A stretch of 64,000 nt of DNA. Origin: Heliocidaris erythrogramma (taxonomy: Eukaryota > Echinodermata > Echinoidea > Camarodonta > Echinometridae). Where the stretch lies: contig CM046870.1 in the NCBI GenBank assembly GCA_025617745.1, positions 25,215,501-25,279,500 on the forward strand, in the 5' to 3' direction. The notes under the pieces are model-generated. The model was given only the letters and a program-made list of their open reading frames with translations. It made no database searches and was not told where the DNA came from. Made by a program: the position numbers and the translations under genes. Below are positions 23,201-35,200 of the stretch, one piece after another. Numbering within the stretch: the stretch's first letter is position 1; every line of letters starts with the position of its first letter.

Positions 23201-26200
23201 CCATTGATTTGACATCATATGAATGGGATAGTTCGAACCTATACCACTAAGGGCACTCCGGTGGTCTAGTGGTTATGACGCTGGTCTAGTAACCCAGAGG
23301 TCGCGGGTTCGAATCCCGCTCGGTCTGCCTGTGATTTTTTTTTCACAGCAGTCGAGCAACCTATCACACAGCAGTTGCGTGTGTTACCACCTTCTGGTGA
23401 CCGTTGGAGACAATTGAATAATTAACTTCATTATATCATCATTATTATTATCATTATTTCTTCATCTAAAACGTAAATTAACTCGCTCGTTGGCGGGGTG
23501 CACAATCCCCCCTTTCCAAGCACCGAAAAAGTGTCTCCTGCTACCCACAAAAATGCCGCTTTTTATACTTGTTCACTGCCTTCTTTTTCTTCTTTTAAGG
23601 CAGTGGCGTATATAGGTATTATGACGCCCTGGGCAAACAGTGAACAAAATGACGCATAGTGTTGTTGGTAGGTGCGTAGAAGAAAAGGGAATAGCCCAAC
23701 AGGCAATTAGCCTTAGTGATAATAAGACAAAGTGATGTTTAGACAAATTGGCATTTAGACCAACTGGCAATTAGACTAAATGGAAAATGGACTAAATGAA
23801 AGTTAGACCAACTGCTCATTAGACCATATAAATGCCATGTAGACCAAATTGATACTAGACCAAGTGGATTTAAGACGAAATGCCTGTAGGCCAACTAGTT
23901 TTAGACTGACTGGGAATTAGACAAACTGACATTAGACGAACTGGTAGTAGACTAAGTGACAACAAAATAAAGTAGACGAAATGGTAATTAGACCAAATGG
24001 TAATTAGACCGAGTGATAATTAGCCCAAGTGGTCATTAGACCTTCTGGTTATTAGACCAAGAGCAAATTAGACCAAATGAAGAGTGGACCAAAAGGGTTT
24101 AGCCCGAATGAAGGTAGCCCATCTGGAAATTAGACCAAGTGATTTTAGCCCAAGCGTGCATAAACCCTCCCTCCTCAGGAATCTTTCTCTTCCACGTCCC
24201 CTTTCTCTCCCTCCTCTTCCTCCTCTTCATCTTACTCCTCCACCTCATTCTCCTACATTTAGTCTGCCTCCTCTGCCTCTTTCTGTGCTTCTTCCTCCTC
24301 CCCCTCCCCATCTTTCACCTCCACATCTTCCTCCTACTCTGCCTCATCTGGCTCTTTCTCTGCATCTTCTTCCTTCTCTGGATTATCTTCCTCTTCCTTC
24401 TCCTTCACCTCTTCCTCTTCTTCCTCCCCATCCTATTATTAACACATTCATTTGGGTGTCCATGTTTTCTATGAAGTGCAGCGTATAATTCAGATTTCAT
24501 CAATGTTTGATTGCCTGTTCATCTGTTGGTTTATTTTCTTTAGGATGCATCCATTGGTATTCCAACCATCGCTAGAGGAAACCTGTTTGCTTCCACTCTC
24601 AAAGTGTACCCTTCTGAGGTAGGTTCTTTTGAACCCGTAGCAGTACAGTACTCCTTTTAGTGACGTTTTTATGCCTTGGCCCACCGAAGGTGGTGCCATG
24701 CCAGAGGCATTATGTTTTCAGATTGTCCGTACATACGTCTGTCTATCCGTCTGTCCCACTTTCTTGTTAACATGATATCCCTATCGTTTTCTTGGAACAG
24801 TTACAAAAGATTAGCTTTTGGGGTACGTAGGTCAAAGGTCAAGGTCACAGAGGTCAATTCTGAATTTTCAGGTGTTAGCCTCTTTCTCGCAATAACTCAA
24901 GAACCATTTGAGGTATGAACTTCAAACTTGATGCTTTTATGCATCACTGCAGTAAGACAAACTGATAAGATTTTGGGGTAAGTAGGTCAAAGGTTGAAGG
25001 TCACAGGTCAGTGACCATGAAATTTCATTTTTTTAGCAACGTTAACGCGATATCTCAAGAACCATTTGACGTTTGAACTTCAAACTTGGTGCTATTATGT
25101 ATCACCGTTAGAAGACGCTCTGATTAGATTTTTATTTACGTAGGTCAGAGGTCAGAGGTCAAAGGTCAGTGAGGTCAGTATGCATGAAATTAAGATTTGT
25201 TAGTTTTGTTATCACTGTATCCCAACTATTTTGTATACATTACTAGGAGGAGATAATGTGATCGGACTTTCAGTTTTTTTTAGGTCAAAGGTCAAAGACG
25301 TCAATTAAAGGGATAGTTCACCCTGATTACAAGTTGGTTTTAAAAGAAGCAGAAAAATTAAAGAAACGGATCAGTGAAGGTTTGACCAAAATCCGATCAG
25401 AAATAAGAAAGTTATGAATTTTTGAAGTGGTAATCAATCAGACACAAATTGGCAAAAATTCTCCGTGACGTATCTTGCGAGCTCCTCTCCCATTTGCCCT
25501 GTATACCCAAAATCATAAATTTTCATTTTCTCTAAAGGAAATATTCAATCATACATGCACCTTAGATATAATCATTGCTCATATGTTTTTTACACAAAAC
25601 CTGTATGAAACAAATATATTTCTTCATCAAAAACTAAGAAAATGAAAATTTATGAAATTTTCTGTATCGAGCAAATAGAGGAGCTCGCAAGATATGTCAC
25701 GGAGTTGCCAATTTGTGTCTGATTGATTACAACTTCAAAAATTCATAACTTTCTTATTTATTATCGGATTTTGCTCAAACTTTCACCGATCTGTTTCTTT
25801 AATTTTTCTGCTTCTTTTAAAGCCAACTTGTAATCAGGGTGGACTATCTCTTTAACATGTAATTGTAGGCTACTTATTCTGGTTATCACAATATTTCAAG
25901 AACAGTTGGAGTCATGAACTTAACTGAATTTAGGCAGAGGCATATAGGAGACGCAGTCGCATTCATCCTGTTTGAATTATCTTTTGATCCAGAATGATAG
26001 GAATTACACATTATACATGAGCAGGAGAAGCATAAATCATACACAATTTTGAGTCTATTTCCAATGCAGTACATTGTGCCGTTTACGAGTAACGGCGATT
26101 TGATTCTAACTGAACATTAAAAGTCTCTACATTGGCAACACGGTTTAAAATATATAATCACTATTTTCGTGTACAAATTGGCAATTTTTCTTTTATTCAT

Positions 26201-29200
26201 TCACACTAGTTAATTTAATAAACATTTTTATTTTATTTCAAATTATGTAGGAGTGGAAACTAAGAACAATTGTTGCCAATTTGAGGAGGGAAAACTGATA
26301 AATTTAGACCATAGGAAAACTCTGAACTGCTCTGGGTTAAGGTGAAGTCCACTCTGAGAATATGTTAATTTTATTAAAAGAAGAACTTTTAGAGAAACAC
26401 ATCAGTGAAAATTTGAGAAGATCTGATAAAGAAAATGCAAATAAGCAATTCTGTGACCTTCCTTTGAGCCCCTCGCCCATTTGATGTGAACTGAAAATTC
26501 CAGAATTTCCCCATTGTTAATGATAAAGAATTAGATCTCTTTTGTAGATTTTATTTTGTAGAAAGGGTGTGTAAAAACATATCCAATAATGTATCTCAGG
26601 TACAGGTATGATGAAATATTTCCTTTGGAAACAAATTGACTTTACATGTATGAAACAATTACACAACTGTCTCTAAAGACATTGAACATTTTCTCATTTG
26701 AATCCATATTAGGGAGACATGTCTTATGGATTATAGACCTATGAAGACTGACTACTTGTTTTTCTTGAGTGGTCTTTATATCCTGGTTGGACTACAATTT
26801 TTTTTTAGAAGTTCTTACCAAATGTTTGCAATACAGCAAACCCTGCTTTAGCAACTACCTGTATAGAAAGACCACCTTTGTATTAAGACCACATTGTTTT
26901 GTTTCCCTTACATAGTGATTCACATGAAAATATGTCTTGAAAGAACCTGTGTATAAAGACCATCTGCCTGTGGAGAATACGTTTGTCTTCCTTGAGCGGT
27001 CTTTGTATACAGGTTTCACCGTGTGTCCTTTCTCTCACAGTGTCGGCAACGTGGGACAACGTACGCAGCTCCTGTACAAGCGAGGGTGCACTGGCAGAGT
27101 AGCAATGGTGATAGTGGGAGTGTGATGCGTCCTCTAGGACAGATACCACTCCTTGTCAAAGTAAGTTGACTTACCAGAAGACCAGGATGTTTCTTCCTAT
27201 TTGGTTCAAAATAAACTTGAGTTTTCATAATGATGGTGAAGAATTTAAAAAAAAAAATCAAACACAGGCTAAAGATCTTTTACGTTTCTTTGTCGTGTAA
27301 GAACTGCAACCCTTCAAACATAATGGGATTTCTGTCCATGTTTGACATTTCTTTGTAGTGTAAGAACTCCAACCTTTCGTACATAACAGGATTTCCGTCC
27401 ATCTTTGCCGTTTCTTTGTAGTGTAAGAACTCCAACCTTTCGTACATAACAGGATTTCTGTCCATCTTTGCCGTTTCTTTGTAGTGTAAGAACTCCAATC
27501 TTTCAAACATAACAGGATTTCTTTCCATCTTTGACATTTCTTTGTAGTGTAAGAACTCCAACCTTTCGTACATAACAGGATTTCTGTCCATCTTTGCCAT
27601 TTCTTTGTAGTGTAAGAACTGCAATCTTTCAAACATAACAGGATTTCTGTCCATCTTTGCCATTTCTTTGTAGTGTAAGAACTCCAACCTTTCGTACATA
27701 ACAGGATTTCTTTCCATCTTTGCCGTTTCTTTGTAGTGTAAGAAGTGCAATCTTTCGAACATAACAGGATTTCTGTCCATCTTTGCCATTTTTGTCTCGC
27801 CCACCGGAGGTGAAGGCGAGACTAAGGGATCCAAATGTCGTCCGTCGTCCGTCCGTCCGTCCGTCACAAACGTTATGACAGATAACTTTGCAACCGTCAC
27901 TCACTTTTCGACCAAACTTGGGTTGTAGATGCACTGAGGGGACCTGCATGTTATGGTGCCGTTGGAGGTCACATGATAAGGTCAAAGGTCATTTCAGGTC
28001 AAACGTTAAAGTTTACCTGCAAGACTCTCTTATGACAGATAACTTTGCAACCGTCACTCACTTTTCAACCAAACTTGGGTTGTAGATGCACTGAGGGGAC
28101 CTGCATGTTATGGTGCCGTTGGAGGTCACATGATAAGGTTAAAGGTCATTTCAGGTCAAACGTTAAAGTTTACCTGCAAGACTCTCTTATGACATAACTT
28201 TGCAACCGTCACTCACTTTTCAACCAAACTTGGGTTGTAGATGCACTGAGGGGACCTGCATGTTATGGTGCCGTTGGAGGTCACATGATAAGGTTAAAGG
28301 TCATTTGAGGTCATACGTTAAAGTTTACCTGCAAGACTCTCTTATGACAGATAACTTTGCAACCGTCACTCACTTTTCAACCAAACTTGGGTTGTGGATG
28401 CACTAAGGGGATCTGCATGTTATGGTGCCGTTGGAGGTCACATGATAAGGTCAAAGGTCATACGTTAAAGTTTACCTGCAAGACTCTCTTATGACAGATA
28501 ACTTTGCAACCATCACTCACTTTTCAACCAAACTTGGGTTTTAGAAGCACTTGGGGGACCTGCATGTTATGCTGCCATCAGAGGTCACATGGTAAGGTCA
28601 AAGGTCATTTCAGGTCCAACATTATAGTTTACCCGCAAGACTCTCTTATGACATAACTTTGTAAACGTCACTTTCCAAACAGTAATGTAGATATATGCAC
28701 TTGGGGGACCAATTGCATGGCAACAGAGATCACGATATTTCTAGTTTTCGCATGTGGGCGAGACACATTATCGCTAATGCCTTGTTTTGTAGTGTAAGAA
28801 CAGCAATCTTTCGAACATAATGGGATTTCTTTGTAGTTTTAGAACCGTAACCTTTCAAACATAACAGGATTTCTGTCCATCTTTGCCATTTCGTTGTAGT
28901 TTAAGAACTGCAATCTTTCAAACATAATAGGATTTCTGTCCATCTTTGCCATTTCTTTGTAGTGTAAGAACTGCAACCTTCCGAACATAACAGGATTTCT
29001 GTCCATCTTTGACATTTCTTTGTAGTGTAAGAACTGCAATCTTTTGAACATAACAGGATTTCTGTCCATATTTGACATTTCTTTGTAGTGTAAGAACTGC
29101 AACCTTTTCAACATAACAGGATTTCTGTCCATATTTGACAATTCTTTGTAGTGTAAGAACTGCAATCTTTCGAACATAATGGGATTTCTGTCCATCTTTG

Positions 29201-32200
29201 ACATTTCTTTGTAGTGTAAGAACTCCAACCTTTCGTACATAACAGGATTTCTGTCCATCTTTGCCATTTCTTTGTAGTTTAAGAACTGCAACCTTTCAAA
29301 CATAACAGGATTTCTGTCCATCTTTGCCATTTCTTTGTAGTGTAAGAACTGCAACCTTCCGAACATAACAGGATTTCTGTCCGTCTTTGCCATTTCTTTG
29401 TAGTTTAAGAACTGCAATCTTTCAAACATAATGGGATTTCTGTCCATCTTTGACATTTCTTTGTAGTTTTAGAACTGTAACCTTTCAAACATAACAAGAT
29501 TTCTGTCCATCTTTGCCATTTCTTTGTAGTTTAAGAACTGCAATCTTTCAAACATAATAGGATTTCTGTCCATCTTTGCCATTTCTTTGTAGTGTAAGAA
29601 CTGCAACCTTCCGAACATAACAGGATTTCTGTCCATCTTTGCCATTTCTTTGTAGTTTAAGAACTGCAATCTTTCAAACATAACAGGATTTCTGTCCATC
29701 TTTGCCATTTCTTTGTAGTGTAAGAACTGCAACCTTTTGAACATAACAGGATTTCTGTCCATATTTGACAATTCTTTGTAGTGTAAGAACTGCAATCTTT
29801 CAAACATAATATGATTTCTGTCCATCTTTGCCATTTCTTTGTAGTGTAAGAACTGCAACCTTTTGAACATAACAGGATTTCTGTCCATCTTTGACATTTC
29901 TTTATAGTGTAAGAACTGCAACCGTTTGAACATAACAGGATTTCTGTCCATATTTGACAATTCTTTGTAGTGTAAGAAACTGCAATCTTTTAAACATAAC
30001 AGGATTTCTGTCCATCTTTGCCATTTCTTTGTAGTGTAAGAACTGCAACCGTTTGAACATAACAGGATTTCTGTCCATCTTTGACATTTCTTTGTAGTGT
30101 AAGAACTGCAATCTTTTGAACATAACAGGATTTCTGTCCATCTTTGCCATTTCTTTGTAGTGTAAGAACTGCAACCTTTCGTACATAACAGGATTTCTCT
30201 CCATCTTTGCCATTTCTTTGTAGTGTAAGAACTGCAACCTTTTGAACATAACATGATTTCTCTCCATCTTTGCCATTTCTTTGTAGTTTAAGAACTGCAA
30301 CCTTTTGAACATAACAGGATTTCTGTCCATCTTTGCCATTTCTTTGTAGTGTAAGAACTGCAACCTTTTGAACATAACAGGATTTCTGTCCATCTTTGCC
30401 ATTTCTTTGTAGTGTAACAACTGCAACCTTTCGTACATAACAGGATTTCTGTCCATCTTTGACATTTCTTTGTAGTGTAAGAACTGCAACCTTCACAACC
30501 TGTCGCCCAGTGAGCTGATCAAGAGAAAGGAAGAGAGCTGTGAGATGGGAGGCTACTTCATCGCCAATGGCATTGAGAAGGTCATCAGAATGCTTGTCAT
30601 GCCAAGAAGGAACTTTGTAAGTGCATCTTCCTTGAACTTAAAATTCTAGTTACAGGAATTTCTCTGTGAAATGCATCACGGTTTGCTCACACAGGACTTT
30701 GTAGGATCGCAAACTTTTTGTGCAGCGAAAAGAGGGGGGGTGGAGTTGTTGGGGATCATCCCATTTGGGATTACTCTGAACTAGGTCGAACATTCAGGTT
30801 ACGTACTTTATGAGGGCCATTTATTTTGACAAACTTCCCTCGTTGGTGGATTTTTAAGAGTATTTGGGTGGTGACCTGTCAGTCTTAACAGTGAATATAA
30901 GTCCATGGATCTATATAACATACATGTATGTTATCATATGAATACCAGAGCAGTGTCAAAGTCTTCAGATGAACCCAAGATTAACTCTTTTACTCTCACT
31001 GTGCCAAGGGGTTTAGCGCTCATCAAAATGTTACCAAAATGTGATCAATGCTTACTTTTCAAATGTCTGCACTTCATTAACCATCTATTATTTCACAAAA
31101 TATTGTGTACAAAACTTGTAATAAATTTATTACCATTTCTTATGATACCAAACATTATTACTTTACCCAACTTTAAAATTTCTATAGTAGCATATGATTA
31201 TAATCATATATATTTAGAATGCTTGATTTATGCTCAAAATTGTGATATACATTGACCGCCATACACCTTTACTGTTTTCAAGTAATTGGTGAATGAATAT
31301 AACAAGTCTATCTGTCACATATATGTGACATCGGCACTGAAAGAGGTAATACCTCAGTCACATCGTCAGACAGACCCCAAAACAACCATGAACCGACAAA
31401 ATCTGTGCCATTTGGGGTGATGTTGGCAAGGGTAATTTTTATGTCAGTTTTACATGTATGTTGGTTTGTTATCTGGGTGTCAGCCAGTGTGAATTGTATG
31501 AAATTAATGATAATTTTGGGGCATGTTTACTTTCCAACGCAGCCGATGGCCATCGACCGTCCCAAGTGGAAGACCAGAGGGAAAGGCTTTACGGAGTTTG
31601 GTATCCAGATGAGGTGTGTGCGGAATGACCAGTCAATAGTCGTAAGTACAGATTTTAAGAATATTGTGGGAATCAAATTTTGATTTAAAAAAAAGAAGAA
31701 ATCTTTAGGGTCATAGTTGTCACTGTCAGACAATATGAGATATGTCCATAATGATCAGTCATTGGTCGCAATTACAAATTTTAGCTTTTAAGAATTCACG
31801 AAGGAACTGTAAAGGATCCTTTTTTTTCCTCCAAAAAAAGGTTCACAATAGCCAGTGTCAGATAATATGAGATGTGTCCTTATCAGTCATTGGCCTTAAG
31901 TACAAATTTTAGCTTTCAAGAATTTAGGAAACCTATAGAGCATCTTATTTCCTGAAAGGTTCATGATAGTTGGTGTTAGGTAATGTGATATGTGTCAATA
32001 ATGGTTAGTTGGTCATAAGTACACATTTGAGCTTTCAAGAATGCAGGAATGAACCCACGCTGAGATTCAGTTGGTAAAATACCCCCACCCCCCAGCATTT
32101 GGTGAGCAAAAAATATGTGACCCCAATTCTAGTACTGAATCTGAGCTTGCAAGTATGTTACATGACTGAACTTATAGTGATCAATTTGAGCTAAGGGTGT

Positions 32201-35200
32201 CTAATGCCTGGAAAAAATACTTCTTGACATTGTCATAGGAAATAGGTCCTGCCAAATATGAAGGAAATGCATGGTATAAGAATGGCTGATTATCTCTCTC
32301 CCTCTCTCTCACTCAGATAGTGCCCATAGGCACTGTTGTTGCCTTCCAAACTGTAGTCTTTATTGGAATATGTCCTATTTCTTGTTTTCTCTTTCAGACA
32401 ATCACCCTTCACTACTTAAGCACTGGTAGCATTGTAGTAAGCTTTGCATACAACAGGGAGATTTTCTTCCTTCCTCTACTACTCGTTCTCAGGGTAAGAT
32501 TAATGATGATGAAAGTGATGATAATAATGGTGGTGATGGTGATGATGATGATGATGATGATGATGCTGATGGTGATAATGTTGTTAATGATGATAGTGGT
32601 TGTGATGGTGATGATGATAATCATTGATGTTTGTGTTAGTGACAATGATGATGGCAACAAAATGCAAAAAAATTAAAATGAAATAAAGGAGAAAATAATA
32701 ATAATAAACAGTTCTTGTATAGTGAATAAATGAAAATAAATGAAATGAAATAAGTGAACCACTATACCACGACACCTCCACCAAGAAAAATATAATAATC
32801 AAAGAATGTGATTATCAAGCTTTGATCATTGTAAGGATAAATTAATGATGAAAAGAATCAGGATGGTTAAGAAAACTGATGATGACCGTTGTGATGAGGA
32901 TGACAGGATGATGATGTTTACGAGGGATGACTTGTGAAGATCGTGTCCTGTAAACCTATGCAACACACTGGTAATTTGTACTAGAGGTATGAATATTACT
33001 CCTGAAGTTGACAGGGACCTAGGTTGCCCTACCTGTTACGAAGAGGATATGCAATATGCACATTCTGCTTCCCTTTTTTAAAACCAAATTTATTTTTTTC
33101 TTTAGTGCTTTTTATTCTTTTATTGCTTTTTAAAGAAGTTTGATGTCAAATATATTTATCTTCTTTCTTTGCGCTACCTCTTTTCTTCCTGTTTCAGGCT
33201 CTTGTAGATACCTCTGATCAGCATGTGTATGATGAGCTTGTCAAAGGGAAAGAAAAAGACACTTTCTTGATAGGGTAAGATTCCTCTTGTCATCCTAGTA
33301 CTGCTTCATATTTCTGTTGTTCAGTATTATATTTTGTCATGACCTGTCTATTCTCTTTTTCTGAGATTTTGTTAAAAAAACCACATGAGAAGACTACAAT
33401 GTGGAAGCTAAGTTTAGAACATCGGGGTGAGCTTAGTCATTTAAACCAAATCTAGGAATGTAATTTGGATTTATAGAGCAATCGACCAAGCATGGTATTT
33501 TTAAATGTTCAAATGTTTGAAAGTGAAGCAAATTTGATACCTGTTTTCATATCTTTTGATACAGGAATGTTGTGTTGGACCCACACTTAGAATCTCCCTT
33601 GAAGCAGAAAGGGATCTAAAACACATTGAAATTAGTTTCTTTATCAAGCTTTTGCAGCCTGTATTACAATGATGTTATTTAGATTTTAGACCCCATCTGT
33701 ATCTTGCATGTTTAGATGTGTTGTAAAGATGTTTTGTGCAAAATCCAGATGCAATATCTATCATTTACTAGTTGAGGCTCTAGAATGCATTTGAAAGCAT
33801 TTCTGTACCAAACTTGTGCAGTCTGCAGTACCTATGATTGTGTTCTGATTCAGACTTTGTTTTCAGCTACTGTGTGTCGGTGTGTTGCAAGAAGTTCCAA
33901 CCCAGAGTCTCTCTTAGATGCAAGTGGAGATTGGAAATGTAGGAAATAGTTTCTGTTTTATACTCGCAGCAGTCATCTTATCCTAACTGCATACTCACAT
34001 CTTTTATCTTCCATCTTTTATCTTCCATGTGCAGTTGTGTCACCGGAATGTTGCGTCAAACGCAGACTCAGAATCTCTCCACCCAGGAGCAAGCTCTGGA
34101 ACATCTTGGAGAGCGGTTCCGTATCAAGCTCTCTGTTCCTCCATGGTACACCAACGTCCAGACTGCCAAGTTCCTCCTGCAGCAGTGCATCTGTGTACAT
34201 CTTGACTCCAATCAGGACAAATTCCATACACTCACGTAAGATATCCTGTCCAGTTCCCTGTTTCATAATACTTGATAATAATGATAATTGTGGCTTCTTG
34301 TATAGCGCTCAGGTCCTTCACATCGTGATGCTCATGGCGCTCCAAACATCATTACCCCTGTCACAGCCGAGCGTCCATATACATGTCTGTAGGACTCTTC
34401 ATATAACAAGTGCTACAGATCAAAAAGTATGTTTCATGATTTCATGAACCTCCAATATCTTTTTTCTATCTTCAGTAAACTCACAAATTCACTTAATTCA
34501 GTACTGTTAGGCCCCTCTCGTCATCGTCTGAAATAATTGACCTCATACAATTTATTTCTTGATGCTAATCAAATGAAAGATGTGTGATTTATTTATTGAC
34601 ACTATCCGACATTTCAGTGGTTTCCATACTTGCCAACGATTTTCACTTTTTCTGATGCTGTTGACTACTTGAGTTCCTGTTTTAGAAAATACAGGTAGCA
34701 GTAATCATATTTTAAAAGTTAGTCTGACTGAACTGTTATATTCTCCTTTTGAGGTGATGACATATGAAGTGAATGTGATGCTTGAAATTTAGCGGTCATT
34801 GATTATGACATTTACCAATTTTAAAATCTCTCTTCTTTTAAATCTAATAACACGGATCTGGGAGATCTTTTGTATCAACAAATAACACACTTCTTCTTTC
34901 TTTGATTGTATGATCTATCTGGGGAGTGTTTCATCAAGCGCTTTGTCAGTGATTTTTACCGACAAATTTGCTCTCGGCCAATCAGATGCAAGGATTTCAG
35001 TAGCTTATAACAGTTGTCAGTAAAAATCATTGACAAAACACTTGATGAAAGGCTCCCCTGCTCTCTGAGCCTATATGCACCTATCCTCCTAATCCCAACG
35101 ATTTCATACGATAGTTGCACATATGCTCTCCTTGTGTTGATAGATTGTTATAACGAACCTATTCACATGCATCATTTGTATTACTGTCTTTTAAACTTTT

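Larger units (their letters stand above)
18782..23432. repeat. Tandem array of tRNA-Thr-like units (about 262 bp)
   Basis: Fourteen direct units follow an inverted partial unit (18782-18946), all inside POLR1B intron 2. A unit contains a tRNA-like core of about 78 bp, a T7-T9 run 5-6 bp after it, ACCTTCTGGTGGCCGTTGGA, ACAATTGAATAATTAACTTC and TTGATTTGACATCATATGAA. Units alternate between a CCCGC/T9 type and a CCCCGC/T7 type, and blocks such as units 5-6 and 9-10 share private changes (GGTTGC, GGTGACCG), so the array grew by unequal exchange of multi-unit blocks. The element 19464-20238 interrupts it. Confidence 0.9.

Noticed and set aside
27276-30475. CRISPR-like repeat array
   Set aside because: Units are directly adjacent without unique spacers, and the genes are eukaryotic.
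27258-30496. Long minus-strand reading frames with a 21-residue repeat ([17 protein letters not shown])
   Set aside because: They are the antisense translation of the 63-bp splice-junction minisatellite. A period divisible by three keeps frames open, and three frames are open at once.
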